A stretch of 64,000 nucleotides of DNA, taken from assembly GCF_963169125.1 (NCBI RefSeq), contig NC_084798.1:169165980-169229979 (forward strand), given 5' to 3'. Of this stretch, positions 22,143 to 35,155 are shown piece after piece. Numbering within the stretch: the stretch's first letter is position 1; every line of letters begins with the position of its first letter. A model generated the notes under the pieces. The model saw nothing but the letters and a program-made list of their open reading frames with translations, made no database searches and was not told the origin of the DNA. This stretch comes from Humulus lupulus. Lineage: Eukaryota > Streptophyta > Magnoliopsida > Rosales > Cannabaceae. The position numbers and the translations under genes are program-made.

Positions 22143-24102
22143 ACCCTAAAAGCATGTAAAGACATTTTATTGAATTAAATAAAAAGAACAATTTTATTAT
22201 ATTTGAATATTATAATTATTGTTTGAATTAATTATATGATAATATTAAGGAAATTCCTTATTCATTCATGAGAATATGATCTTGTATTAGTACGAGAGAA
22301 TTAAGATAATATATAATAAATAAAATAGTTAGTAACATATTAAAGTAAGGAATCTTTAATGAATGGTCACTAGTGCAGTTTACTAAGCATACATGATGCA
22401 AGTGATCTAGATTCAAATTACCGTCGAGCCCGTGCCCCTACGCCTGCGCACCTGTGCCTATGCGCCGCTGGTGTCGCGCCCCTGCGCCTGCGCACCTGCA
22501 CCCGTGCATTGCTGATGTCGCGCCCTTGAGCCGTTGGTGCTCTGCACCGCTGCACACCCATGTGCCTTGCTCACTGCTGTGCCAACCACCATGCAGAGGC
22601 CACTCGAGCCCATGAGGCTCTATGTGCCGCTGACCCTAATGGTCTAGGGCACCAATCTTGGTGTCCAAAGCTAGATCCTAATTTTGTGCAATTAATTTTT
22701 TATTTAATTAAATTTTAAATTATTTGAATTTAAAGGTTTAGTTATCTTAGTTTATTTTTATTAGAAAAATAAAATATCTTTTAGTTGGTTAAGATTTTAT
22801 CTTAAGTTTAAATAATTATTTGAATTTGATTCTTTAATTATTTAAATTCAACTAAATTAAAAAGATCACAAAATGGGTATTTAATTAAAAGATAGTTTTA
22901 ATTAAATAAATTAATTGGAAAGTTAGTTTCTAATTCATTAGTTGGGCCTAACAAATTCCTAAAGATTTGAAAGAAAGTCTAAAAGAGAGGAGAAACATTC
23001 TTGGAGTCTTGAAAACAAGTCAAAGGCTATTTTCAAATTTTATTTCTATTTTTTCAAAGGTTGTAAATTTAGAAATACCCAATAGCACTCGGTTCATCAT
23101 TTATTATTTATTTAAATAACTATTAATTAATGTTTTATTGATAACATGATCATGCATTAGTCAATTACATGCCATTCATGAAACCCCACACAATTTTTAT
23201 TAATCATGTATCTTATAGAAACATGATTATTTAGGATTGTCCTAATTGTTTATGTTAATTGCTTTGGAGAAATCAATTGCATCTAAACTACTAACTATTA
23301 AATTAGTTAAAACTTGGTAACTCACACCATAATAAAGACAATAATTTTTATAGGCCTTTAAGATAACGAACTTTATTTAAAAAAGTGTTTAGTAAAGTTA
23401 GATGAATGTAATGGATAATTATCTAGATCACATTAATTGTAGAAATATGCTCTTTTATAATTAAATGTATTTTGTAATTAATTCCATTCAAAGGTTATTT
23501 ATAAAATAGTAATTAATTTATAATTTATTGATTAGTTTAATAAAACATATTTTTCTAAAATAGTAAGTGGGAGAAGGAGGACATCTCAATGTGACCTACG
23601 GTCTCCATTATTCGTACAACATCGTGAGATATGAATAGGGCCTCTAGGCGGCTTTGTTTCCACCCCCCAAGGAAGGTTTCTAGACATATTAATGCCAAGT
23701 TTGGCTTCTTACGAAGAAAGGAAGGAGTGATGTATTTTAGGCTTGACCGACCCTAAGGCGACACTCTCTAAGATAAGTCATGAATTATGAAATAATGGGT
23801 TACACTTACAAAGATACAATTAATTTCATCTTGACCAGACTAACGGTACTTTATTTTTAAAAGAGAAAATAAATAGTTATTTTGAGTAATAAATTATAAA
23901 GAAAAGATTGTCTTATAAGCTATTTGAATTTAACTTGACCGTCCCTAAGGCGACACTTTATTTGTTGAGTAGTTTTATCGTGGAAAAGTAAATGTTTATT
24001 CATGTGTTTTAATTGTTGCATTCATGCATCATATTTACTTTCCAAATAATTGATATTTTTTCAAATAGTAATATTATTGTATTTTATTCCTTTCAGGTAA
24101 AA
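22143..24102 (+). repeat. Copia LTR-like repeat copy B and leader
   Basis: It lacks the first 17 bases present in copy A but then follows copy A closely to about 23025. Unlike copy A it continues past that point. A phrase with CCCTAAGGCGACACT appears twice (about 23742 and 23943). Just upstream of the gag start is TTTCAGGTAAAA. The primer-binding site is not clear. I treat it as the 5' LTR plus leader of the copia whose gag starts at 24103. Confidence 0.6.
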
Positions 24103-24319
24103 ATGTCTGAAAACGACTACTATATAGTGATTGAACTTAATGATGAAAATATAGTATTTTGGAGACATGATATCAATATATTATTGCTAAGTGGGAACTT
24201 GATGGAAGTTGTTAAAATACCACCAATTCAAGAACCACCAGTAGAAGCTTCAATGAATGATCAATTTGAGTATGCCAAGTGGTTGATAATAAATCATATG
24301 GCAAGGTATTATTTGCTCC
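24103..24319 (+). pseudogene. Copia gag N-terminal fragment, cut by gypsy 1
   Basis: Copia gag coats the element RNA. The frame from 24103 begins MSENDYYIVIELNDENIVFW. The NxxNFxxW-like pattern is usual at the start of copia gag, here with NDENIVFW. It runs 72 codons and is then interrupted by the gypsy 1 LTR at 24320. The rest of this copia may be the pol at 48106-49957, but most of gag, protease and integrase is missing. Confidence 0.6.
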
Positions 24320-24861
24320 TGTAGCGCAACAATTTTTGTTTTTATTTTAATTAATTTTGTGCTTTATTTTATTATTAATTGTTAAGTGTTAGGAAATTAT
24401 TTTTAATTGTTGAATTTTTTGGTAGAAATTATGTGAATTTAATTTTTTAATTGTTTTATTGAATTATTTTAATTTGTAAGTTCATGAGTTTTGGTTGTGT
24501 GCACCAAGGTGCATGGTTAGTAGAGACGCACTTGAGCACTTGTGTGTGTGCATGTGCATGGTGAGCATACAATAATTTTTCCTATGCATTATTTCTTTTT
24601 ATTTTTATTTATTTAAGTAATTAAAAAGAAAAAGAAAAGAAAGGAAATAGGGAGAGGGGCGTGTAGTGTGAATGGGCAAGGTTGGAAGAGTGAAAACTTT
24701 CCTTTTTCCTCATTTGTCATCTTTTCTCCAATTTATGATTATAGAAAAACCAATATATTTTAAAGGACTTTATTACATTAAGGAAAATGGCAATAGTTGT
24801 CTTATTATTATTTGGGTAAGTAAGTGAGAATTGATAGAGAGAATATGTGGTCTTGGCCGAG

Positions 24862-24864
<3 letters not shown>

Positions 24865-24939
<75 letters not shown>
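24865..24939. repeat. (GA)n microsatellite, 75 bp
   Basis: Uninterrupted GA dinucleotides lie inside the gypsy 1 5' LTR. Open frames across it on the minus strand encode only Ser-Leu repeats and are not genes. Confidence 0.98.
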
Positions 24940-24944
<5 letters not shown>

Positions 24945-26573
24945 AGTGGTGAGGTCAACTAGGAAGATGACTCTCCTTTCTTTAGCCAATCGCTTGATCT
25001 TGGGGAGGAAATCAAGGGTAGGATTGGAAGTATGATTTGGGCAAGTGAATCAAAGGGGGGCTCAACTATACTAATAAAGGGAAACAAGGAGGAGCTTGGC
25101 CCATTTGTTGTGGTGGCTGCTGAATCCTAGAGAGAGAAGGAGGAGTGAAGGGCTCGTGAGGCTAGGAGAAGAGGAAAAGAAGAAAGAAGAAGAAAGGGAA
25201 TAGGGTTCAAAATTCATGATGATTTTGTTAGTTTCTACTTATTCTTCTTGAATCTAAGATCATGTTGTTTTTGTCTCCTTTTGTGGTGTATTCGAAAATC
25301 CTAGGGGTTTGATCAAAGCTGGTGGCTAGCAAGAGAGGTAATGGGAAACTTTGTCTTATGGTGGTTGTTCTTGCCATTTTGGTTTTTATTGTTTTGTTAT
25401 CATGAGGATATTGTTTATGAATGTTGGATTTTTGTGTAATTGTGGCGTATGACATTATTTTATTGTTGTTGCTATGAAGTATACATGTATTGGTAAGATA
25501 TTTTGAATAGAGGCATGTTGGGTTTCAATTGAAAAATGGAAAGAAGAATGAAATTGTTGTATGTTTCAACCTAAGTGTATGTTTTAGGGTTTATGTTGTT
25601 TTCTTTTATATTCTTGTAAGCATGCAAAATGATTTGAGTTGTTTGACCATGAGTATAGGATTTCGGCCTAGGGATCCTTTTTGCATTTTGGGTTATTTTT
25701 ATTTTTATTGAATTATATGTTGTCATTGGTGATCATAGGGGCATGCTAGGCTTTGTTTTGGGTTTGGAAACAACAAGAGATAAAAACATGTTGTAGGTTT
25801 CGACCTAGTGCTTTAATAAAAAGGTTATGAACTTTGTTTGTTTTTCTTAACTTTACTATACTATTTTGGGTCAATGAGCATATTGTTAAATGTGATATTT
25901 CATGTTATTAGGTTGTATTAGGATTCAACATGTGCATGCATTATGGTGTAAGTTTGTTTTGATTTTGATGATGGTTTTGCATGATTAAATGTATTCTTGA
26001 ATTGTTCAAGTGTAGAAACATGTGAGGTCATGTGTTAGCATGATTAAAGGTGCAATTTTGATAAATATAAGCTTGCTTATTTATTTATTTGGTGGTGATG
26101 ATATAAAATAATTTTAAAATGCACAAGAGAAGCCTCAAAATAATGTTTTGATTTTTATATAAGCAAGATGCATTTTATTTCACATGATAATATGTTTTTA
26201 TTCAAAATAAGAACATGCAGTTTTTTATTTATTTTGTGAAAGAAAATATGGTTTTAATTCAATTATGTGATTTTAATTAAATAAAATGCTTGCTGGAATT
26301 TTTGGATTATTAAGAGAAAATATCTTTTAAATAAGATAAGTAAAACATATGCTCAAATGAATTAAGTCTTAGATCTTATATATGTTAAATATGATTTTTC
26401 CACACTTTAAATATATGTATTTTCTCATTTTTAATTATTAGTTTTTTTTTATGATAAGTAAAATTATTTTTCTAAAGGCGATCAAGAAATTCATTTAGTA
26501 ATTATAAGTAACTACAAATTTTGTCACATTCTTTTTATTTGTTATTTAATAACTTGTTATGTTGCAAGAAATA

Positions 26574-26712
26574 AAGTGTTATGGAAAGTGTAAATTCTAT
26601 GTTATGTTATGTCATGATAAGTCAAGTGTTATCGAAAGTGTAAATTCTATGTTTTGATATGTTGTGATAAGTCAAGTGCTATGGAATGTGTAATTTCCAT
26701 GTTTTGATGTGA
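26574..26712. repeat. Tandem repeat in gypsy 1 LTR, about 3 copies
   Basis: The unit is about 50-60 bp and contains GTGTAAATTCTATGTT, followed by a GATAAGTCAAGTG word. Copies differ by several substitutions. Confidence 0.75.
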
Positions 26713-27480
26713 ACTGTGATACATGCGCTTGTATGATGAGTGAAAAGAAAAGGTTGCTAGCGTGCTGAACACAACGCAACAAAGGAGTTACTAAGGAAAT
26801 GACGTAATTGAAAGGGCAGGCGCGCCAAGATTATTCAAGGACCTGAGATCTTGTTTACCTCATAGAGGAGGTCTTACCAGCTTATGTTTTTACTGGTTAC
26901 CTCAAGATGTGACATGGATAATAGGTGTGCCATGATCACAAAGAGTATAATTATGATGTGTGATTGTGATGTATCACTATGATTACGATTATGATTATAA
27001 ACTATGAGTATGAAGATGATATGTTTTGCCCTAAGTTACGATACATGCTCTTCTTGTGTTTTCTTTGATATTGTTGTGTTTGTTGTACTTCCTTACTAGA
27101 CTTTTAGCTCACCCCCTTACTTCCCCCCTTTCAGGTAAACAGTAGGGTTTCTCCTTGGCTCGTGCAGTGATGTGGGGAGTTTTGATGTCTGAGTATGTAT
27201 GGCGTGGGGTGTCCTATGAATGAACAACGGTCAAGTTGAGAGCCAAGAATAAAAGAACCTATGTTATGATTTTTATTTCAATTACGTCAGTGGGACTTAA
27301 AACTTTATTTCATTTCTGAATACTGCATAAGGACGCATTATTATATTTTTCAACTATTGGGCCCAATTTGCATGTTTTATCAATGCCCCACTAAATTTTT
27401 CCTTAAAGTGGTATTTTTATAATAACTATGAGTTGAGCGATGTTTATATTAAAGAATAGAATTAAGGCACGTTTTACAAA

Positions 27481-27492
27481 TGTTATCAGAGA
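27481..27492 (+). other. Primer-binding site of gypsy 1
   Basis: TGTTATCAGAGA lies two bases after the 5' LTR and resembles the TGGTATCAGAGC complement of initiator Met-tRNA, with changes. It marks the start of the internal region. Confidence 0.6.
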
Positions 27493-27632
27493 CGATCATT
27501 CATGTTTCCAAGGACCCTCCACATACGCTAAAGACGGGAAAATCTCACCTCACTGTGTCGTAAGTACTTGCTTTAATTGTTATTTGTTTTCTCTATTTTA
27601 AATATTTAGTTTTGTGATTGCAGTATAGAAAG

Positions 27633-27872
27633 ATGCCTCCTATCATTAGGACCACTAAGAAACAATTTCTTAAAGAGATCTACGCTATACCTAAAATACA
27701 ACTCGTGGAGGAGAATGAAGATTGGAGGATCGCAGTACTTAAGATGACTGCAACAGTATGTGAGCGTATTTAGGGAATGATTGATAAGGGAGGAGCGCTG
27801 CTTTGGCCCATTGAGCAATACTGGGTGTTGAGGGAATCACTGTCAATATATCCCGAGGCTTTCCTTCAGTTG
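27633..27872 (+). pseudogene. Pre-gag ORF of gypsy 1, first part
   Basis: A frame begins MPPIIRTTKKQFLKEIYAIP, has one TAG near 27771 and stops at the minus-strand copia insertion. It lies between primer-binding site and gag, where chromoviruses normally have only leader. The second part seems to resume at 31537-31697. Gypsy 2 has an ORF in the same place (38032-38503), so this is a feature of the lineage. The function is not known to me. Confidence 0.5.
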
Positions 27873-29954
27873 TGTTAGGAACTGTTCCTAGTGCGCAGCA
27901 GAAATTGCGGTAATGGTAGCATTGTATACAACAAAAATTTTCATATAAACAACTTTATATGAGGATCCTTTAATATGCAATATTAAAATCAACAAAATAT
28001 GTATATGTAAAAATAATACGAAATGATTTACCTCTTGTAGTCTATCAAGAATCCTTGAATCTTTTCGTATATATTTCAATCTTCCTATCCTTGTTAGAGT
28101 ACTCACACCAAGATCTTCCAAGACATTCTCTACACCTTAAGATGTGGGTGGGCACATAGAGAGCACGAATCAAATTTGTAAATCAAAAGTATTCTCAACA
28201 CATAAGACTCTTGATTATAGGCTAAAAAGAAATGTTTATTTTTTGTGAGAAAAAGATGATTTCTTTTCATGATGCTTCTTGTAAAACTTCTATATTTCTA
28301 TTTTCTATCATATAGAATTTGTAGGTATTATTATTATTATTGTTATTATTATTATAATAATAATAAAATAAAATTGATCATATTAATAATAATAAAATGA
28401 AATGAAAATTAAAGACAAAGTCTTATATTCCATTTTAAAACCATTTTCAAAATGTTTTATTAATTAATTAAATAAATGAAAAAAACCAATAACTAATCAT
28501 TATCATTGGTGGTACACGTATAGGGCAGTCCAGGAAGCCCTATGCGTGTAACACCTCCATAAAATAAGGGGATTTGATTTTTCATACATATTTATTTTAA
28601 TTAATTAATAATTAGAAATTCAAATAAGGTATCATCTTTTTAAGGAAAAGATAACAACTTAAATTTCAAATTTCAAAATTCAAAATTTAAATTTCCATTA
28701 TCATCTTATTATTAATTAAACAAATATAATATTCAAAACCAATTTTCACTATCCATATTTATCATTTCTCACTTAAATAAAATAATTGATTAAAATCAAT
28801 TTATTTTATTTCCACACAATTTCGAAAATTGCATTAATGCAATAATAAATTGTACAACTTCAATTATCACATAATTATAAATTTATCTTGAATAATAAAT
28901 ATTCTCTCAAATAGTCCATTTACAATTTGACCCTTGTATCAACTCTTACCTTGAATAGTGTTGATAGAGCCGCCCCGGGGACATTTGGACCAATAATTTT
29001 AAGCTCCAATAAATAAAAGATTATTAACTAAAACTCTTTGATTCAATAATCATATTTATTAATCTCATGATTACTCCACTATAAATTTGAGACTGCAGTC
29101 TTGAGAATTAAAGACATACATTTAGTGAGTACTTTATTGTAACCATAAAGTGTCCATTGATATAATCATTACATACAAATTAATCTTCTATTGATGATTC
29201 ATAATTAAGTGGAAATAAAATTACTGTTTTACCCTTTTAATTATATCTTGATTCCTAGTGTACCATTGACTTTACTAGTGAAGGTTCAGTGATAATCTGA
29301 TTATGAATTTGATGTCAATAACCTTTTCAGTTCCAAAAGCCAACCCAATAGGGAACAACCATTCAATCTATAAGAATGTATAGATTCCATATACATCATT
29401 GAGTCCCCAAAAAAATAGTTCTTCGCCTGATCATTTTGACAAACTGTAACGCATGAATCAAATGATCAAATGACATATATAGAAGTTTAAAGTAACTTCA
29501 GGATTAAGATTAGTTTATATATGATCATCAGTTGATGTGTTTTATAACACTAGGAAATTGTATTTAAACAAGTATTATCAAATCACACGTGGTCCAGTTC
29601 TACATACTCTCAGTATGCAAAGTACCTCTACTAAAGTGTCCTACTACACTAGTAACCCAGATCTAGGTCACATGTATTCATAATACTAGTGGATCGTACT
29701 AGCAGTAATTAATCTAAAGATTCCACAACTTTATTTCACTGCAAACTATTTAAGTCCATATCTCAATCTCGATCCTCTCATACCAATATGAGATTTAGAA
29801 CACATAGATGAACTTGGGAATTTTATGATATTTACTTAATATTATTAACAATAATATATTACATAAGCTACATATATACAATAATTCAATTCATTTATTC
29901 ATTTCATTAAAACCATTGTCAACTACAATTGCTTTAAGGGCACAATTCCCAACA
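27873..29954 (-). repeat. LTR of minus-strand copia (its 3' LTR, 2.08 kb)
   Basis: On the minus strand it starts TGTTGGGAATTGTGCCC right after a polypurine tract and ends CCTAACA. It shares stretches with the copia LTR at 49958-51707, for example TTTATAGTGGAGTAATCATG. An (ATT)n-like run lies at 28328-28372. No second LTR of this element is present, so the insertion is 5'-truncated. Confidence 0.82.
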
Positions 29955-29989
29955 ATCTCCCACTTTCCCTAAAGAAAAGGAGGCATTTC

Positions 29990-31509
29990 CCTTAACCCCA
30001 TGCTTCTTACATGACCGTAAAAAGATTTAATAGATAAAGTATTCGTGAACAGATCTGCAAGATTTTCTTCAGAGGCAACCTTCAAGACAGTAACATCTCC
30101 TCGATTGACTATCTCTCAGATCAAGTGATATTTCCTCTCGATGTGCTTTCCCCTCTTGTGACTTGTGGGTTTCTTTGAATTAGCTATTGCCCCACTGTTA
30201 TCACAGTACAGAACAAATGGCTTATCCATGCCTGTAACAACTTCCAGATCAATATATAACTTCCTGAGCCACACAACCTCTTTAGCTGCTTCACAAGCTG
30301 CTATGTATTTAGCTTCCGTGGTGGAATCTGCAATATTGGATTGTTTAATACTTCTCCAAACTACAACACCTCATCCAAGTGTCAAAACTGATCCAAATGT
30401 CAACTTTCGACTATCTTTGTGTGATTGAAAATCAGAATTAGTATATCCATTGGGGTTCAGGTCTCCACCTGAATACACAAGCATGTAATCTATAGTAAGT
30501 CTGAGATACTTAAGAATATTCTTTACTACAGTCCAATGACTCAATCCATGATTGGATTGATAATGACTGGCTATCTCTACTGCATAATAGATGTCAAGTC
30601 TAGTGCACAACATTGCATACATTAGAGTGCCTACCGCAGAGGCGTAAGGATACTATCTCATGTCCTCCTCTTCCCGAGGTGTTTGTGGACATTGTCATTT
30701 AGACAATTTAACTCCTAACCAGGTAGGCATAGTGCCTTTCTTGGAGTTTTGCATGCCAAAGCATTCTAGCACTTTATCAATATAAGTTGCTTGAGATAGT
30801 GCCAAAGTTGTGTTCTTTCGATCTCTACAGATCTGAATTCCCAAAACATATTTGGCTTCTCCCAAATCCTTCATTTGGAATTCTTCAGCTAACCATTTCT
30901 TTACTTTTGATAATGTTTCTATGTCATTCCCAATAAGTAGAATATCATCAACGTAAAGAATGAGGAATACCACAATCTTATCTTTGATTTGTTTGTAAAC
31001 ACAAGGTTCATCAACGTTTTGATTGTTTCATCAAGTCTGAGATTCCAAGATCTTGAAGCTTGTTTAAGTCCATAAATAGACTTAAAAAGCTTGCAAACTT
31101 TTTGCTCCTGACCTTTAACTTTGAACCCTTCTGGCTGAGATATGTAAATGGTTTCGTCAAGAAAGCCATTCAAAAAAGCTGTTTTAACATCCATTTGCCA
31201 AATCTCATAATCCATGCAAGCATCTATGGATAAGAGTATGCAGATAGATTTAAGCATGACCACAGGTGAAAAAGTTTCTTCATAATCAACTCCTTCTTTA
31301 TGTGTGTAGCCTTTTGCTACTAGCCTTGCTTTGAAAGTCTCTACTTTCCTATCTGCTCCTCTCTTTTTCTTGAATATCCATTTGCAACCAATAGGTTTAA
31401 CATTTTCAGGTGGATCTTCAAGAGTCCAGACAGAATTGGAATACATCGATTCCATTTCAAGGTCCATGGCATTTAGCCATTGTTCTTTGTCAAAATATTC
31501 CATTTGCAA
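29990..31509 (-). pseudogene. Minus-strand copia pol: reverse transcriptase and RNase H
   Basis: Read on the minus strand: [58 protein letters not shown] with the first catalytic Asp, and [12 protein letters not shown]. RNase H follows, with CDNSGAIANSK and a terminal KRGKHIERKYH. A frame change near 30990, stops near 30690 and 30655 and a TGA near 30370 disable it. Gag, protease and integrase are absent. It sits inside the leader of gypsy 1 in opposite orientation. Confidence 0.95.
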
Positions 31510-31536
31510 CCAATAGGTTTAACATTTTCAGGTGGA
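31377..31536. repeat. 38-bp direct repeat at the copia/gypsy 1 junction
   Basis: Positions 31377-31414 and 31499-31536 are the same 38 bases, starting TCCATTTGCAACCAATAGG. The first copy is in its natural place in the copia reverse transcriptase. The second is out of context and abuts the resumed gypsy 1 sequence. It marks a repair or template-switch junction. Confidence 0.9.
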
Positions 31537-31697
31537 GGAATGTTATGAGACGGTACATGAAGCGTCAAGAAGCAATACGTGCCATAGCAAAAGTGAACGT
31601 TAGGATGAGGGTGATGGCTAGAGCCCCTGACTACTTCCACATCTTGGAAAACATCTTCGACTACGATTCAAGGGACAAGTCCATGATCGAGGATTAG
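31537..31697 (+). pseudogene. Pre-gag ORF of gypsy 1, second part
   Basis: A plus-strand frame reads RYMKRQEAIRAIAKVNVRMR and ends acidic (FDYDSRDKSMIED, stop at 31695). The acidic end resembles the end of the gypsy 2 pre-gag ORF (DEGSDVEGLDF). It is followed by 300 bp of T-rich leader with no gene, then gag. Confidence 0.5.
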
Positions 31698-32002
31698 AAT
31701 CCATCTTAAATTTCCATCAATAAATCTTATTCAAATAAAATGGAACTTCTTTTGAAAACTCCTTAAAAACCTATGGATTTTTTTTATGGTTTTATTTAGA
31801 CACTTTATTGGATGTTTGATTTATGGGGTAATTTTGAGAAAACTTTGGATATTATAGTTTTATATTTCTCTCTCTTGCAAACTCTAAATGCTTTGTGGAT
31901 CTGGGTATGTATGACAACTTTCATGATTAACTTTAAGTAACCAAAAACATGATGCGTTTTATCTCCTCATATGATTTTCTTTTGGTGACTTAGAATTTCA
32001 TA

Positions 32003-33089
32003 ATGTTGCCGAGAGGAAGAGGAACAAGAGGTGGAAGGGGAAGAGGTCGAGGAAGAAGTGCCTCTGCAAATCTGAATGTTGCAGAAATCCCTGACTCAAG
32101 GATGCCACCACCCCAACCAGTAGCCCCAACTACACCAACTATGGATTTGGCTGCAGAGATAGCAAGATTGAGGGAACAATTAAGGCAGAGGGACATGGAG
32201 TTGGTCCAAGCCAAAAAAGCACCCCAAGTACCGCTGGCACAACCTGAGCCTCCAGTACCACCACCTGCACCATTACCAATGGCTTATGGTTTCGAGCCAG
32301 TTTATGAACACTTTAGGAAGCAAGCCCCGCCTAGTTTTGAAGGGAAAGCCGACCCTATGGTGGTAGTAGATTGGCTGAAATTAGTAGAAGCTATTTTGAC
32401 CATATAGAGCTGAACGACCATCATGGGGTTTCATGTGTAACTCACCTACTTAAGATGGATGCAAGGATATGGTGAGATGTGGTGAAGCAGACTCGTGACT
32501 TGAAAACTATGACGTGGGCATATTTTTTTTCAAGCGTTTGGAAAAAAATTATTACAATGCAGCTGTACTGGCAACCAGAGTGGATGAGTTTGTGACTTTT
32601 ATTCAAAGGAACCTTTGTGTTACTGATTACACTCAGAAGTTTGGCAGGTTGGCTAGGTTTGCACCTGAAATAGTACCAATTGAGGCCATGTTGGTCCAAA
32701 GGTTTATGAAGGGGCTTAAGCTAATGATTGCTAGAGATGTCAAGATGACTAGTGCTAATGTGGTTAGTTACACTGAGGTTTTGGATAAGGCACTTGAAGT
32801 GGAATATTTGGAGGGCCACTTATGGAAAGACAATGCTGCAAGAAGGAAGGCTAACAGGAACAAGAGCTTTCATGAGGGCAACAAGAGGAAGGCCCATGAA
32901 GGACAAAGCAGTGGCAATGATAAGAGGCCTGGACCCCCGACCATGAATGGAAACAATCATAACAACCATAACCACCACAACAACCGTAACATTCACAACA
33001 ATGATCATCACGGCAGAAACCACCAAGACAACAAAGTAAAGCGCCCCAGCTGCCGTAATTTCTCACATCAACATTTGGGGGAATGTTAG
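32003..33089 (+). pseudogene. Gypsy 1 gag
   Basis: Gag builds the particle. The start at 32003 gives MLPRGRGTRGGRGRGRGRSA (Arg/Gly-rich), then a Pro-rich stretch and YEHFRKQAPPSFEGKADPM. A stop at 32405 and a frame change to 32514 follow. Next come KNYYNAAVLATRVDEF and the capsid helices with YTQKFGRLARFAPEIVP. The C-terminus is Asn/His-rich. The order and motifs are those of chromovirus gag. Confidence 0.9.
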
Positions 33090-33659
33090 GCCGATACCAA
33101 CAAGTGTTACAAGTGCGGTCAGGTAGGCCATCCGAAGAAAGATTGCCGACAGTGGAAAACAAGAGCAAGGCAGGGAAACAATAGCGATCTAGTGCCCGCA
33201 AGAGTCTTTGCATTGACCCAAAAGGAAGCAGCCAACAGTAACACCATGGTGACATGTCAGCTCCCTATTTTTGGTATGATATGTAGAGTCCTCATTGATT
33301 CTGGAGTGATTCACTCTTATGTTGCTATGAATGTAATTGATAAACTAGGTTTGCCTTGTAAATTGTTTGAGCGTAGTTTTAGTACCATGTTACCATCATG
33401 AGACATTATGTCGTCAACTAGGTGGTTACAATCAGCTTCTATAATAGTTGAGGGCAAAGAGTGCCCAACAGACCTCATAGAGTTAGACATACTAGACTAT
33501 GACGCTATACTTGGCATGGATTGGTTAGCAAAATATGGAGCAACGATAGACTGTCAGCGAAAGACAGTAGAGTTTAGACCAGAGGAAGGAGAACTCTTTA
33601 CTTTTAAGGGAGAAGTGACAGGATTTTGTATACCCATTATATCAGCATTGGAAGCTTAG
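33090..33659 (+). pseudogene. Gypsy 1 zinc knuckle and aspartic protease
   Basis: A CCHC knuckle CYKCGQVGHPKKDC is at about 33100-33141, then the linker VPARVFALTQKEA. The protease has VLIDSGVIHSYV; the usual DSGATHS is altered, although the catalytic Asp is kept. A stop near 33401 splits it. The second half carries YDAILGMDWLAKYGATIDC. Together they form the usual gag-pol bridge. Confidence 0.88.
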
Positions 33660-33662
33660 AAC

Positions 33663-35155
33663 ATGATGCAGTATGGGTGTTCAACATATTTGGCAAATGT
33701 GGTGGATAAATTTAAGGAGGCGGAGTTAAAATCAGAAAATGTCCACATTGTTTGTGAGTTTCCGGAAGTGTTTCCCAAGGACTTATCAGGTTTTCCCCCA
33801 TACAGAGAAATTGAATTCGTGATCGAACTTGCACCAGAAATAACACCAATATCCAAAGTGCCCTATCGAATGGCACTTATAGAGTTGAAGGAACTCAAGA
33901 CCCAGCTACAAGAATTGTTAGACAAGGGGTTCATACGACCTAGTCATTCGCCATGGGGGGCACCAATCCTGTTTGTGAAAAAGAAGGATGGAAGCATGGG
34001 AATGTGCATCGATTACCGAAAACTCAATTAGGTCACGATTAAGAAAAAATATCATTTTCATAGGATAGATGACCTCTTTGATTAACTACAAGGGCCAGCA
34101 ATGTTCTCAAAGATTGATTTGCAATCCGGGTACCATCAGCTTATAGTGAAGGAAGGAGATATTCCTAAAATAGCTTTTAGAACTCGCTACGAACATTATG
34201 AGTTCCTAGTGATGTATTTTGGACTCACTAAGACCCCAACAACGTTCATGGACATGATGAAAAAATTATTTAAGGACTACTTGGATACATTTTTTGGTGG
34301 TGTTTATAGACGACATCCTTATCTACTCAAAGACTAAGGAAGAGCCTGATGAGGACTTGAGGTTGATGCTCAATAGACTACAAGAGCATAAACTATATGA
34401 TAAGTTCTCTAAGTGTGAATTTTGGTTGGAACAAGTGACCTTCCTAGGGCATATAGTGTCCAAGAATGGAATAGCCGTGGATTCAGCAAAGATCGAGGCC
34501 ATTAGAGACTGGCCCCAACCCAAGAATTCCTCGGAGGTTCAAAGCTTCTTAGGGTTAGTGGGTTATTACTGAAAGTTTGTTGAGGGTTTTTCTAAGATTG
34601 CCACACACTTGACCAACTTAACCCCCAAACACCAAAATTTCACATGGACGACGAAGTGTGAAGAAAGCTTTCAGACTATGCAGGATAAGTTGATCTTTGC
34701 TCCTGTCCTTTGTGTTCCCATAGAGGGCGGGAAGTTCGTGGTGTATTGTGACAAATCTAAGAATAGCTTAGGTTGCGTGTTGATGCAGAATGAGGAGGTG
34801 GTAGCCTATGCCTCAAGGTAGCTCAAGGACTATGAGCAGAGATATCCCACCCATGATCTTGAGTTAGCAGCAGTGATGTTCACACTAAAAATATGGAGAC
34901 ATCACCTTTATGGATATAAGTGTGAAATTTACACCAATCACAAAAGTCAGAAGTACTTCTTCACTCAGAAAGAGCTGAATATGAGACAGCGGTGATGGTT
35001 GGAGTTAATGAAGGACTACGATTGTGAGATTCTATACCACCCAGGCAAAGACAACGTGGTGGCTGATGCATTGAGTAGGCGAGGACCTAGGAGTGTCTCA
35101 GCTCTGAGCACAATAGAGGCACCTCTCCAGAAAGAGATTATAAACGCCGGTATTT
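33663..35155 (+). pseudogene. Gypsy 1 reverse transcriptase and RNase H
   Basis: Readable motifs in order: [41 protein letters not shown] with the first catalytic Asp, [12 protein letters not shown] with the active DD pair, [32 protein letters not shown] starting RNase H, and [14 protein letters not shown] at its end. There are stops near 34031, 34084, 34570, 34820 and 34995 and a frame change near 34300. Dead, but clearly chromovirus type. Confidence 0.95.

Larger units (their letters stand above)
24320..27478 (+). repeat. 5' LTR of gypsy 1 (3.16 kb)
   Basis: It begins TGTAGCGCAAC, matched by TGTAGCGCACC at 47840 after the pol stop. It ends CGTTTTACA, followed two bases later by a primer-binding site. 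Inside are a (GA)n run, a tandem array, and a leader-like stretch near 27100 with CTTTCAGGTAAACAG. The inserted position is within a copia gag; the five bases before it are GCTCC, but the right-hand duplication was lost with the 3' LTR. Confidence 0.88.

Noticed and set aside
24717..24989. Minus-strand frames encoding long Ser-Leu repeats
   Set aside because: They are the translation of the (GA)n microsatellite, with no gene signals.
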